Positions 30,765 to 42,753 are shown, counted from the stretch's first letter. The stretch: 64,000 bases of DNA from Mycoemilia scoparia (GCA_027575805.1 JANBPU010000036.1:44560-108559); one strand, 5' to 3'. Numbers and translations are program-made. Notes: generated from the sequence alone by a model not told the origin.

Positions 30765-33068
30765 CTAGTTATTATACGACTTTGAGGTTATTCCTGCCAT
30801 GTCTAGCAAAGCGCGCTGCCCCTTGATTTCATCTTCAGTTAGCGATCCCCCGCCACTGTTGCGGAATTGGTTGCCGAAAAGGTTGACCCTTGATCTTCTT
30901 TCCGCTTCATCCTCATCAAACTTCTGTCGCACAGATTGCTTTTGTTTGGAGTCCACAGCACCTATTCCATAGACCTCCATCTCTTGCAGCTCCATTTCTA
31001 CACTGAAGGAATGGGACTTGTCAAGAAAGTTGTATGTCGGATGTGGTGGGGTTGATAACGGGTCATTGTAAAATAGAACTCGGTCAAAATTAGGATCAAC
31101 ACTAAGCATTCCATGCTCAAGTTGGTTGTAGAAAGTGGGCGATGACGATGACATTGCCGATGATTTTATCGACATTGTGCTCTGCCTTTTCTTCATAGCC
31201 ATCGAAGTAGGCGATGAAAAGCTTGAGCCGCATCCACCACCGCCGCTGGAACTGCCGCCACCATGAGACGATGCTGATGATGACTGTGCTGGCGATTTGG
31301 ATCCAAAGAATAGCCCAAATGTCTTGTGGCTGAATACACACGGAGTGTTTACCCCTGGCTTGGTAGTCAATATCATGAAAAATGGGTTGACAATAGCAAT
31401 GAAGCTGTCCTTCCCGCCAAACCCATGGAGCTTAGAGTCTTTCCATGGCTGATCAACATAAGCTGCGATCGTCACTTCTTGTTTCTCAACCCCTTCCTTT
31501 TGTAATGGGAATATCCATTCAGGCACACGCGAGTCTGGGAGAGTTGGAACCAGTGCTGCTCTAGAGTATTGTATTGGCTCTATCCACTGGGCCTTTGTAA
31601 TTACCAATGTTGGGTCAGGATAATGAACCACATGAGAGGAAAATCTATTCATGCTTGATCCATCGCGAGACGCTTTGTACAGCTGGTCCCAAGCCCAAGC
31701 TTCGGAATTACTGGATTTCTGACCCGTAGCTTCTTCAGGACATTTTACAATCGGCGACTGTGGTAAAGCAGAGGTTTGGTTTGTCCTCAGCTTGATAGAG
31801 AGCAAAAACTGTTGAGGGCGATCCAATATGGAGAGTTTTGGATCAAATGTTACATAGTTTGCCTGTTCATAGAGTTCTTTGGGTGACACTGTGAAGGGCG
31901 AAGTTTTCTTGTCTGGGGAAACTTCTCCAGATAGGAACCTAGAATTAAGCAGGACTCCTAAACTAATGAATAATCGATTGCCATATAAACGAGACCACTT
32001 TATAAATTGGTCAACGGAAACATACGTGTTAGAATCATCATTAGGCTTCCATGGCTTGTTTTGTATGTTAGCAAAGGATCTTCTTATGTAGTCAGCGATG
32101 TATACAGAATCCGAATCCTCTGTTGATGGAAGTACGTGTACAGTGCTGGTGCTCGAATCTGGTGTCTTTCCTTGGTCAAAAACAGAATGGTTCCATAGAG
32201 TAAAGATCCCTTGCACTACTAAAACCAGCTTTTCAATATTTATCGAGAAGGGGTCATTATCTTCAGAGCTGGATTCATCTCCATTGTCGTTCGTCATAAC
32301 CAAAGATAGAAAGATTAGAACCAAGCGGCATTCCCATTCGTTCTCAATTGTAGGCTGTGCCCTTCCAGGCCTCTTTGTATTTCTCAATAGTTCGCAACTG
32401 GCTTCAGCTAAACTGATTAGCCTTTCTGGCAATGGTCGGTCAAATTGATAAACTGCTAGAGATGTTAAGATCATATCGGAAAAAAGCGTCTTCTCGTGTT
32501 TAGTGTTGGCATTGAGCCAGAGGCTTCTTATATCACCATTTGGTCTGAATCCAACAAAGACACTGTAAAGCTTTTGAAGACTGTGGTAAAGTGTTGCAAG
32601 TATACAGTCCAAAGAGGCCGAGTTCCAATTGGCTTCTTCGCCAAGTATCAGCTCCCGAAACACATCTTCGTGAATGCTAAAAGCACTGCCCTTTCGAGTG
32701 TCGTCTGTATGGATGCTGTGCTTTCCCAGATAACTCCAAAGGAACCGGTACGCCATCAATTCCGAATTGGTAAATATACTCCGTACCTTGGCCCAGTCTT
32801 TCGATCCTACAGCACCATCAGCGTTGTTTTTCTCTCGTCCTTTGCCTGTTCCTTGATGAGAGTTATTGCTCCTGTTGTTGCCACCAAACCAAGATTCAAT
32901 CCAGCTAGATGATTGATGCGTACTATTTTCCGCATTGCTTTGAGCATCATTGTCTTGTCTTTCTGTGGTATCTCCATGCAATCGGACTTCTTCATTATGT
33001 TGCTGTTGCTGCTGTTGTTGTTCTTTACGAGAGTTTTCCCAGTCAACGATAGACTGGGTGATCCCCAT
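30765..33068 (-). CDS. RTC5: Rtc5-like TLDc-domain protein, V-ATPase regulator
   Basis: Rtc5 is an N-myristoylated vacuolar protein that regulates V-ATPase assembly in yeast. The single exon codes for 767 residues. The start at 33068 is preferred over an in-frame ATG 36 nt upstream because it opens with MGITQS, a myristoylation signal (Gly2, Ser6). Residues 12-70 are Gln/Asn/His-rich. The C-terminal half holds the TLDc domain: SRVPEWIFPLQK, LHGFGGKDSFIAIVNPFFMI, KTFGLFFG, then FSVEMELQEMEVYGIG. A Gly/Ser-rich loop interrupts the domain near residues 590-640. The tail RRSRVNLFG…GQRALLDMAGI matches the end of fungal Rtc5. The gene is divergent from DOA1, 396 bp apart. Confidence 0.87.
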   Translation of the reverse strand: MGITQSIVDWENSRKEQQQQQQQHNEEVRLHGDTTERQDNDAQSNAENSTHQSSSWIESWFGGNNRSNNSHQGTGKGREKNNADGAVGSKDWAKVRSIFTNSELMAYRFLWSYLGKHSIHTDDTRKGSAFSIHEDVFRELILGEEANWNSASLDCILATLYHSLQKLYSVFVGFRPNGDIRSLWLNANTKHEKTLFSDMILTSLAVYQFDRPLPERLISLAEASCELLRNTKRPGRAQPTIENEWECRLVLIFLSLVMTNDNGDESSSEDNDPFSINIEKLVLVVQGIFTLWNHSVFDQGKTPDSSTSTVHVLPSTEDSDSVYIADYIRRSFANIQNKPWKPNDDSNTYVSVDQFIKWSRLYGNRLFISLGVLLNSRFLSGEVSPDKKTSPFTVSPKELYEQANYVTFDPKLSILDRPQQFLLSIKLRTNQTSALPQSPIVKCPEEATGQKSSNSEAWAWDQLYKASRDGSSMNRFSSHVVHYPDPTLVITKAQWIEPIQYSRAALVPTLPDSRVPEWIFPLQKEGVEKQEVTIAAYVDQPWKDSKLHGFGGKDSFIAIVNPFFMILTTKPGVNTPCVFSHKTFGLFFGSKSPAQSSSASSHGGGSSSGGGGCGSSFSSPTSMAMKKRQSTMSIKSSAMSSSSPTFYNQLEHGMLSVDPNFDRVLFYNDPLSTPPHPTYNFLDKSHSFSVEMELQEMEVYGIGAVDSKQKQSVRQKFDEDEAERRSRVNLFGNQFRNSGGGSLTEDEIKGQRALLDMAGITSKSYNN

Positions 33069-33464
33069 TTTGTATAGAGAGCAAAGCTTTAATGAGTTGT
33101 ACAATGGTTAAAAGAAAGTCGGCAATCTTTCTTTACGACCTCAAATATGGAAGAGAATTTATAAAATACCAAGCAAGACTTAGTTGGCCATTCTTTTGGT
33201 CACCTGTGTTTGAGGAATAATGTAAGCAAATGAATCCAAAGTCCATTATGGGGTTATCCAATCTGCAACCTCTTTGAAAATCCGTTTGAAACATACGTCA
33301 TTGCTTTACTTTTACCTCTCAAGCCGGCAAAAATCAGCATCAAAATGTACTAGCGTGTGTTTATAAAGCCCTGGCTTATTCTTGTTGGTTTATTTACTCT
33401 ATTTCATTTACTGTATTTCCTTCATTTGTACTCTACTCTCGAATTCGAGTTAGCACACATAATA
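33069..33464. promoter_or_regulatory. Divergent promoter region RTC5 / DOA1
   Basis: The two start codons face away from each other across 396 bp. T-rich tracts precede the DOA1 ATG. No specific motif is recognised. Confidence 0.45.
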
Positions 33465-36400
33465 ATGTCTGCATTCAAGCTATCAGCAATTCTCCAGGGA
33501 CACGAGAAGGATGCAAGTATTTACGATAATAACAGTTGCCTTTTATTTCATATGACCCACAAAGCGCGATTGGAATGAACCTAATCGCGCTGCTTTGCTT
33601 TAAACAGGTCCGAAATATTGTTGCCATAGACGATCACACGCTTTGTTCGGTATCTCGCGACAAGACAGCCAAGCTATGGAAACGGGCGGACAAATCTTCA
33701 TTTGAGATTGAAGCCACATTTCCTCACAAGGATTCTGTTAGCTCAGTCACATACCTCAACCCTACAGATGTAACCCCTAAAGGTAGTTTTCATAAGTCAA
33801 CTATTCAGCATTAATAAGTCATATAGTAGTATACGCTTGGTACCAATTTTGGTTGTTTTTTTTATGAGTTAGGTTTGATCGTTACTGGTAGCGGGGACAA
33901 AGTTATAAGAATCTGGGATCCGGAAGCCCCATTCCAACCAATATCGGAACTACGGGGGCATGAGGATAATGTATGTACCCTTTACAAGGGAAGTTCTGCA
34001 ATTATTTCGGGATCTTGGGACAAGACAGCCAGGGTTTGGGAGAATAACGAGTGCATTCAAGTCCTGAAAGGTCACACTCAGGCTGTTTGGGCGGTGATGG
34101 AATTGTCATCCGACGGAAGCATTATTACTGGTATGTATATAGCGCAATGCTTCATAAATACTTTGTAAACGAGAATTTCATTTGTATATTATGGATATCA
34201 CAACTTTTATTGAAATCTGCCATTATAGGTTCTGCGGACAAGATGATATATCGCTGGAAAAATGGCAAAATAGTTCAAAAGTTTGCTGGACACACTGATT
34301 GTGTGAGAGGCCTTAGCCTTATTTCTAGCGATCAATTTGCATCGTGCGGCAATGACGGAGCTGTTATGATATGGTCTCTAAGCTCTGGCCAGTGTGTTGG
34401 CGTTCACCATGGGCACACATCTTTTGTTTACTCTGTTTCATCTATTGAAAGCAATGGTGAAATTGCATCATCAGGAGAAGATCGAGCAGTTAGAATATGG
34501 AAAGGTAATGGAATTAATGATCCGTTTTGAATTTGCACAAAGCTCGGATAAGTTATTGTGATCTAATATTGCTGTAATATTCCGACTTAAATAGACGGAA
34601 ACTGCGACCAGGTCATTTTGTTTCCAGCTGTATCGATCTGGAGTGTAGCTTCTTTTCCGAATGGGGATATTGTATGTGCTTCAAGTGACAGCAAAATGCG
34701 TATATTTACTCGATCTAAAGAGAGAGAGGCTTCAGCCGAAGAAATTGCTGGATTCGATGAAGAGAACGCATCATTTGCCATGTCCAGGTACGCATACATT
34801 TATATATTACATCAATGAAACCAATTACTTTAACCTGGAAACTCTATGTTGAAATATAGGAAAACTATGGATAAGCTCGATGTCGAATCTCTGCCGGGAG
34901 TAGAAAGACTTTCCCAGCCTGGTAAGAAGCTAAACAACCGCCATACACTTGAAGAATTTGACGGCTTGTTCTTGCCACTCATTTACACCATATTTGAATA
35001 TATATAATAGGGAAAAAGAATGGCGAAATAATAACCATCAAAGAAAACTTCACTGTGTTTGCATACCAGGTAAATGAGACTTTGCTTTAAAGATGTGTGT
35101 TGGTTCTTTAACTCTGTGTTAAATATCGTTTATTTTGCATTTATAGTGGGATGATAATTCAAAAGAGTGGAAAAAGGTTGGCGAGGTTGTTGATTCACAG
35201 GGATCAGAATCCAAAAAAGTATATGAAGGAAAGGAGTACGATTATGTTTTCGATGTGGAGCTTGAGGATGGAAGACCACTAAAACTTCCATACAATGTTT
35301 CGGAAAATCCCTACATGGCGGCTCAGAATTTTATCAACAGGAATGAGCTACCACCATACTACCTCGATCAGATTGCGAACTTCGTTATGCAAAATACAGA
35401 AGGAGCCCAACTCACCCAAACGGCAGATTTCAGTGATCCTATAACCGGTAAGATGATATGCATACATGGCCCAGATATTTGTAGCACTTTATTACTAAAT
35501 CCCTGCTAATGTAAATATTTAAACCTTCGTCTTTATATAGGCGCGCACAGGTATATCCCAGAGCCTGTGGGGAAAAGCAACTCGTCATATAGTAGCAACA
35601 ATGCCACAGTATCAGATTTCGTTGTCCCTGTAAGCCATTAGCAAATTATGCCTCTTGCACTGGAAACAAGAATGCACTATCCGAACATATATGTGCTATA
35701 ACTGCTTTTCCGTTGATAATTCACCGATGTAGACCAATTACAAAGCCATGTCTTCAACCAACTTTGAGGGCGTTAGAAAGAAGCTGCTACAATTTATCGA
35801 GTCAGTAGATGAAAACCTCAAGGAAAACATCACTCCAGAAATAATAGATTCTGTATGCACAAACGCTTCTTCTGGAAAGTGGGAAAGCATTGATTCTGCT
35901 CAAGCGGAAGCCATTATCACATCATCCTTCAGCTGGCCCCCAGAGTACCGGTTCCCTGCACTTGATCTTTTGGGTGCGATGGTGCTGGAGTGGACCCAGC
36001 CTCTGGCTCAGGATGGAATGTCCAATCGCATATGCGACTCTACCATTTTGGCACTTGAAACTGCAGCTCTGGAACCACAAAGCAGCAACTTCAAATCCGT
36101 CCTTGGTGGTGTCCGCCTGTGCGTCAGGCTGCTGTCCAATATGCTCTATCAGCAAAAGAGTCGGACATCGGTATGGAGCAGTCTTCAGGCTGTACTCACG
36201 ATACTATACCGCTTTACCAACATCCCAAATGCAAGCCTGCAAACATCGGTGGCCAACCTTCTTTATAAGTATGTATAATTGTTGTATATATTAGTAGCCA
36301 CATTTAGATTTATGAGCAATATCATGATTTCAAAAGCTTATCAAATGAACTTTTTAATATTATAGCTTAACTCTCTATGGAGAAGAAACTGGTCAAGCAG

Positions 36401-36914
36401 AGCATGCGTTTGACGTAATCACTATAATCAAAGAGGTATGTAGTAGGCTGACATTTTTTTGCAAAGAATATTGACCATTTGTACAATTTAGCAGCAAAGT
36501 ATAATATTTAAATATAGATCGTGTCCAATAACTCTAATAACCCAAAAACATTGGCGCCTGCAGTTAACTCCCTACTCCTTACCACTGGGATATTGGTATG
36601 TTGAACTCTCTAGCCCTTCAAATATTTGCTGACTCGCTTATTTTTTTACTGCATTCATTTATCGTTGATTAATTTTACTGACTATAGGCAAAGAAGGGGT
36701 CACTTTACAGAGATGCCATAAAGCAGGGTATCGGATCATCAGCACAGAGTTTGGAATCTGTGATAGCAAACCCCCAAGACCAAGAACTTTACGGTAGGTG
36801 AACAACCACTATTTGGATCATGACTATGTTGTGTATGTATGATAAAATAACTTGGGATGGATCTCTTCTAAACTTTATTTTGATTATTTAGGCCAAGTGT
36901 CAAAATTTTTCTGA
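33465..36914 (+). CDS. DOA1: Ubiquitin-binding WD40-PFU-PUL protein Doa1/Ufd3 (PLAA)
   Basis: Doa1/PLAA binds ubiquitin and the Cdc48/p97 ATPase and keeps free ubiquitin levels up. Fourteen exons give 757 residues: 33465-33512, 33608-33782, 33873-34130, 34229-34504, 34595-34787, 34860-34921, 35011-35069, 35147-35447, 35541-35629, 35733-36268, 36366-36435, 36518-36595, 36688-36793, 36892-36914. WD40 repeats fill residues 1-300 (SRDKTAKLW, GSGDKVIRIWD, GSWDKTARVW, GSADKMIYRW). The PFU domain is around 360-460 (YDYVFDVELEDGRPLKLPYN). The PUL domain ends the protein. Intron 1 has a GC donor (GCAAGT); only this keeps GHEKDVRNIV, matching the human sequence. Confidence 0.95.
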
Positions 36915-37569
36915 GCAACATACATAATTTTGCCATAGCCTTCAGTCCACAGCAGACTTCCCTTCCTCTAAAAAGCTACCAGAATAATCTCTCCAATAGA
37001 AGCCTAAACTGTATGGCTTATGATCTCAATTCGCAGGAAAGAATGAGTTACCATTTGGGTCACTTTTGATGGCAACCTAGCCTTCCACATCATAATATTG
37101 CTTATCCAATAATACATTATTATTTGAAAATACAAAGGCTTGATTAATACGTTACTTTCACTGAATAAACACTTTTTTGCTATGCCGTATGACCATACTA
37201 TCCGCATATTCCAGAATCTAAATTCTCGAATACATTTTAGCTTTATCTTAAAATAAAAAGTGCTGCAAAGTTGGCATCATGAAACAGAATCTCTGACATT
37301 TTTATAAATCAAAGCCACCAGGGGATATATCAAAAATTCATAATTGAATTTCAGTGTTTACACATAAATATCTGTTTACTTGTCAGAGCCATTACAAAGA
37401 GTAAAAATCCAAAATGGCCCATAAAAGTGAGCCCTCATTCCAACTGGCTGATGAAGCTAGATTATATTTTATCGGACTTTTATTCTTTTTGATCTTTCTT
37501 TTGACACTACTACTAATATTTTGTAGCTATATTTCTAAAAAGGTACTGGCAAGATACGTTGTGAACACC
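36915..37569. promoter_or_regulatory. Intergenic DOA1 / TYR1, with an in-frame upstream ATG for TYR1
   Basis: It holds the DOA1 3' flank and the TYR1 promoter. From 37414 an ATG is in frame with TYR1 and adds 52 residues containing a long hydrophobic segment; see the TYR1 entry. No repeat is seen. Confidence 0.45.
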
Positions 37570-39287
37570 ATGGCAGACATTCCACACAACGTAGAGGATA
37601 AAAGGTTGGATGATTCGAATAAATGGGAGGTCGGTATTATTGGTGCTGGTGATATGGGTATTCTTTATGCCACAAAATTCAGCAGCGCCGGATACAAGTA
37701 AGTCTTTGAGAAACAAAAATCATAATAACTAAGAATATAATGTAATGTGTTTACAGGATATTTGAACATGAGTCGGATCTTTGTCTTGTAGGGTCAATAT
37801 ATGCGATCTTCCATCGAAATACGACGATTTAGTAGAAAAATACAAAGGTAGAAAAAACAGCAGCTCGTGATTTTGTTGATACAGCTACACAGCCATCATG
37901 ACCACTAGTTTCTTATATGATGCATCATATGCCATCAAATATAGATACCAAATGGACAATAATGAGAGATGGATTCGCTGTTTCGAGACGCTCTGATTTG
38001 ATTATATACTCTGTCGAAGCAGTCAATATAGACAAGGTTGTCAAGGAGTACGGAAAAGGTAGGAATCACAGCAGCATATAAAAATATATCTGCATTGATT
38101 CATTATTTGACTCAACAAGACATTTTTCTTATTCTCATAGCCACCAAAGTCGGGGCTGTTGTGGCTGGTCAGGTAAACACCAAACCCTTGCAAATACAAT
38201 TACTAGTAACTGTTGCTTTGACACCGTTGAGAAATCATCATTAACGAGCCTATTTAAATCCATAATAACAAATAAATAGACATCAGTAAAGGAACCGGAA
38301 ATCAAGGCATTCGAAGCCTATTTGCCCGAAGATGTTCACATTATTACGTGCCACTCGCTCCATGGCCCAAATGTCGACACTGAGGGACAACCATTGGTCG
38401 TTATTCGCCACCGTAGCGACGACTATTGTTATAACCAGACCCTCGAGGTTTTCAAGTGTTTGAAATCTCAAATGGTTTTCTTGGGATACAAAGAGCATGA
38501 CCGTATTACTGCTGATACCCAAGCCGCTACGCACCTGGCCTACCTGAGTTTGGGAACTGCCTGGAAGACACAAGGATACCACCCCTGGGAAAATCCCCAG
38601 TTCATTGCTGGAATCGATAATGTCAAGATTGGTATGGCCCTCCGCATATATGCCAGCAAATACCACGTATACGCTGGTCTGGCCATCATGAACCCAGCTG
38701 CCAAAACTCAACTTCGCCACTACGTTGATGCCTTGACAATGCTTTATAAAATGATGGTTGGCGGCAAGGACAAGGAATTTACTGACCTAGTATACAAAGC
38801 GGCCGACTTTGTTTTCGGGAAATCTCGTGACAAGAAGCAGATTCTTCTCTCCGATGAGCTTTTGGATCGCTATTCACTGTCTCAAGTCCCAAAAGAGAAC
38901 AGGCTTCCAAACTCTCAGCTATCACTTTTGGCTACAGCTGTGTGCTGGTACAATATGAAAACTAACCCATATGATAGTCTTATATGCCAAACTCCACCAT
39001 TTAGACTATGGCTGGGAATTGTCGAATACCTGTTTTGTAATGCCGAACTTCTCAAGGAGAGTGTTGAAGCCGCCCTCAATGATAGATACACACAGGCAGA
39101 AGACCTCGTATTTTATTCGGCTGTCACAAGCTGGGGCAGCTGCATTCAGCTTGGAAGCTTTGACGGCTACCGCGAGATGTTTGAAGAGACTGCAGCGTTC
39201 TTCAAGGATCGACTTGTTGAGGGCAAGGATCTAAGTACACAGATGATCAATGAAATAACTCGCAAAATCAAACCAAATGTTTCATAA
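37570..39287 (+). CDS. TYR1: Prephenate dehydrogenase (tyrosine biosynthesis)
   Basis: Tyr1 oxidatively decarboxylates prephenate to 4-hydroxyphenylpyruvate using NADP+. Exons 37570-37697, 37792-37847, 37945-38058, 38141-38172 and 38280-39287 give 445 residues (yeast 452). The dinucleotide loop is VGIIGAGDMGILYATKF near residue 20. Then come IIYSVEAVNIDKVV, GAVVAGQTSVKEPE, HGPNVDTEGQPLVVI and HDRITADTQAATHLAYLSLG, all as in yeast Tyr1. I chose the ATG at 37570 (strong ACCATGG context) because it matches the family N-terminus. An in-frame ATG at 37414 would add a hydrophobic N-terminal segment, FIGLLFFLIFLLTLLLIF, perhaps a membrane anchor or just 5' UTR. AATAAA lies 94 nt after the stop. Confidence 0.95.
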
Positions 39288-39380
39288 CTCCAAATACATT
39301 TAGCACAAGCCTTTCGCTTGTAGCCTATAGAAGAATCCCAGTCAGCCAATTTATCAAGTTTTGTTTTTATACTTTTGGTG

Positions 39381-39386
39381 AATAAA
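39381..39386 (+). terminator. Poly(A) signal AATAAA of TYR1
   Basis: This canonical hexamer lies in the 219-bp convergent gap between TYR1 and CSN6. Confidence 0.5.
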
Positions 39387-39506
39387 GACACAAAATTAAA
39401 ATAAATGGATGGAGGGGATTGTGTGATTGTATGCTTTTAAAATGATTTATTATTCGGGGTAAATTCTCTGCTGTTCAAAAAACATCAGTTTGAATCTTTC
39501 TCCATC

Positions 39507-40787
39507 TCAGAGCCTACGCATACTAGACATCAGCCTTGAACTGGCGCCAAAGCCTGCAATATCCCCAAACTGATCTCTGCGATGTCTTCTTTTACCACCT
39601 GGTGTCTCCTTTGGTTTAGGGTCAAGTAACTGTGTGATGGGATTTGCCTTCTGTATCACGCGAGTAACAATGTCCAGATTCTTTGTCAGTGTGTTCAAAT
39701 AGTCCAAAATCAAAACATCTGTCTGCTGCTCCAAAAATGATGTCTCAAAAACAGGGTCGGTTGTGAATGTAGGGATGTTGCAGCAAATGTTGTAGGCCAT
39801 TTGCAAGATTTCTTCATCAACTGGCGCCTTTTTGTCAATAACATCGCTAACATATCTTGACAAAATCTTGAGGTCGCCTACAAGCATGTCGATGGCACTC
39901 TTTTGGGTAGATATCATTACCGACATGTTGGATTTCTTCCTGGGTCCATTCGGCCCAGATGTGATTGAATCTTGATTGGGGTCGGAGTCCAATGCTGAAC
40001 TGGGTAAAGACACGCTATAGTGAGAGTCGCCAGCATACTTTGAAATGTGGTCAATGACCGTAGACTCCGACTGGTCAAGCTCAATATTGAAGGGGATTTG
40101 TGCAAACGTGAACTCATCTACTTTTATGATCGGAGGAGTAGTGCTGCTACCCTTCTCTCCCTCTACATCGCCCTTGCTCTTGACATTTTCTGTAGATACG
40201 ATACTTGCTTGTCCATATAGCCTGATAGGAATAGAAACATCCCTTCCCGTTTTGTTGGCTTCAGTGACGAAATCAAGGTCTGCGAGTAGGACTACTGGAT
40301 TTTCAACAATACTAGACACCTGTTTATGGATGCTTATAATATGATCATCGAACCCCAAAGTGCTTGTTGTGATATACCACCCAACTGGCTCAAAGTCGGG
40401 ATAAGTCTGTTTTACTAAAATATCAAAAAAGGACACACAGTCAGTCAAGTCCCCAATAATAAGCTTATAGTTGCTATATTTGTACTCACATTGGTGTATC
40501 CTATCTTGAAGGAAATTTGTGTCTACTTGGATATTTCTTGGGTCGTCAGAAGTAATCCCATCTTTACTATCCAGTCTGAGCTCAGCAGCCTGCCTTATTT
40601 CTACAATATTAGTGTCAATAAGTGCGCCAAGAAGGAACCCAAATACTACAGGATCAACATTCGTGTTCTGAATTTTGGTGCGAGTTGTGTGGTCGGATAT
40701 GCTCAAAAGCACAGATGAATAGCTATTTGCAATATCAGTAAAACAAGTGCCATTAGAAAGATAGTTCTATTACTTTTGGGTTGGCAT
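39507..40787 (-). CDS. CSN6: COP9 signalosome subunit 6 (MPN- domain)
   Basis: CSN6 pairs with CSN5 in the COP9 signalosome, which removes Nedd8 from cullins. Exons 40787-40774 (14 nt, MPTQN) and 40722-39507 give 409 residues; the intron is 51 bp. The MPN core starts VLLSISDHTTRTKIQ, then GFLLGALIDTNIVEI and PVGWYITTS near residue 115. The metal-binding JAMM motif (HxH…D) is absent, as expected for CSN6. Residues 180-240 form a variable insert, and the long C-terminal helices end RHRRDQFGDIAGFG. The frame upstream of ATG 40787 stays open for 55 codons but does not resemble the family, so I keep the short start. The first exon is inferred from alignment. Confidence 0.88.
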
Positions 40788-41129
40788 ATCATATCTCAGT
40801 ATACCTACAGGGATGATGATGAAATGCCAACCATCGTTTATGAATACAAAGAAACTACATCCCTCCAAAAAAGAGAAACTTGCCCTTAAATGCAGGGGAG
40901 CATAATAAAGCTGGGTTATGGGAAAAGCTTCAAAAAACTGGACCTGTCTCATGGCCTGCGTCTGTCTCTGCTTGCTTCACCACAACAACGCATTCCAAAA
41001 AGCGGGAAACAAAGATCTTTACATTCCAAACAGATGTTTTCATTCAGTAGTATTGAAAATTATAAATAAATCAATGGAAGAATATGTATATTTTCTCGTG
41101 TTTAAAGCCTAGAAAATGGTATGCTATGC
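40788..41129. promoter_or_regulatory. Short intergenic CSN6 promoter side / TIF34 3' flank
   Basis: This 342 bp on the minus strand lies between the TIF34 stop and the CSN6 start. It is mostly AT-rich with an open frame on the minus strand that is not a credible CSN6 extension. No motif is seen. Confidence 0.35.
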
Positions 41130-42205
41130 TTATACATCATACTTGAATTTGAAATAGTCAGGATCGAAGTGGTGTATGCGAACATAACCGTCTTCACCAC
41201 CAGATGAGAAGCCCTTTCCTTTGGGATGAATGGCAATTGTATTGATGGGACCGAAGTGACCCTTAGTACGACCAAGTTCTGTTTCGAAAATGAGATGATA
41301 GAATCGAGACTCAAACTTGCCTTGTCTTGAAGATGTCGTTGTTACCTCGCTGGCGGCTTGACCACCACCCAAAACAACCATGTCCTGAGTTGGTGTGATA
41401 CTAGCAGTGTTTAGTGAAGTGTCGGCCTTATATTCCTTGAGGCAGTCGAGAGTGCTCGAGTCCCAAAGTCTGGCATACTTGTCCTTTCCGGATGTGATGA
41501 AATATGTGCCGTCGGTGCTGAGCTGAAGGTCAGTAATAAGTCCCTCATGCGCCCCCTTAACTTGCTTGTAGATATAGTTTCCATCCTCGTTCTTCCAGTC
41601 GTAAATGGTCAAGGTGCCGTCTTCATGACCAGCCAAAATATACTTGTCGTAGTAAGACCATCCGGCAACAGTAACCTTGGAATCCATGTCACGAATCACT
41701 TTAACAACTTCATAGTTTGTCTCTGGATCGGTGCTAACAACAAAAATACCCGGCTTGTTGCCCATCTGCTTATCTGTAACGCAAAGAATATACTTCTCGT
41801 CTTTTGAAAACATGACTCTTCTCACAGCAGTATCGTTCAAAAGCCACTTGTGAAGCTCCTTTCCGGTCTTAACATCCCACAATCTAGCTGTGTTATCAGC
41901 AGCGCCAGTTACAAGCAATGTCGAGGCTGTGTTTACGTCCAGGGTCCATAGAGCACCCTCGTGGCCATCATAAGTCCCAAGTCTCTCTCCATTATGTGAG
42001 TACCATACATTAACTACTTTGTCTTTAGCAACTGTAAAAAGAAGGTCGCCCTCCTTGTTGTATTTGATCTGTGTAAGAGGACGGGTGTGTCCTTGCAGCA
42101 AAATTGGTCTCTAAATTAGTACGAAACCCATGAATAATTAGTCAAAACACATCTCGGTTTTTAGATTGGGTGCTAGATATAAATGCACAGATGCTGCCAT
42201 ACCAT
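41130..42205 (-). CDS. TIF34: Translation initiation factor eIF3 subunit i
   Basis: eIF3i is a seven-bladed WD40 scaffold of the eIF3 complex, which binds the 40S subunit. Coding sequence: 42205-42203 (only the ATG) joined to 42110-41130, giving 327 residues (human 325). The intron (42202-42111) has donor GTATGG directly after the start codon and acceptor TTTAG. The open frame upstream of exon 2 offers no ATG, while the family N-terminus M-R-P-I is recovered exactly as MRPILLQGHTRPLTQIKYN. WD40 motifs follow: FTVAKDKVVNVWYSHNGERL, GAADNTARLWDVKTG, SGKDKYARLWD, and the tail HHFDPDYFKFKYD. The gene is divergent from eIF3l. Confidence 0.95.
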
Positions 42206-42753
42206 TATGAAAATATATGTATTGGGGCGTGTAAAGAAGAAATCCTGGAAATTACGGTCCTTTATTCGTAGACACGGTTTTGAAAGTTCAAAATCTAAAG
42301 TGAGGCAAGGTAGGTGCCAAATTTGCAGGCTCTACTCCAGGGCTACTTGTCCAAGATTTATTGTGCCAGACACTTGTGTGTTCTTGATCACTGGCTTTTA
42401 TTCTACAAAACTAGTTAATTACTCTCAAGCATTTTTAGGGTAGAAAAATTTTGGCTGGGGATGTTTGACGCTATTCAGTACTAATTTCTTGATCCATTAA
42501 TCAGTATAAAGTGCATAGAGCTTGGTTAAAGCTAACTGAAGAAAGACCAGAAAAGTGTGGTCTGTGATATTTGAATACAATATCCCTGACACTTCCTTCA
42601 TTTAGTTAGCTAGTTAGTTAGTTAGTTTGCTATCAGCCTAATTTATTATTATAAAGACACTAGGAATCCCTTGTAGTATTTGAAACAACTCTCCGATTGT
42701 TGTAACTACATCATTTAACCATTTCGTGTCTTGAAGAATAAGCATACCCCAAA
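42206..42753. promoter_or_regulatory. Divergent promoter region between eIF3i and eIF3l
   Basis: Two subunits of the same complex are transcribed away from this 548 bp. It holds a TTAG-type tandem run near 42600-42630 and CTTGAAG just before the eIF3l ATG. Shared regulation is an inference from layout. Confidence 0.55.

Noticed and set aside
36600..36640. AGCCCTTCAAATATTTG in DOA1 intron 12, resembling a MITE end
   Set aside because: Only about 11 bases match, there is no inverted partner, and no internal block is present.
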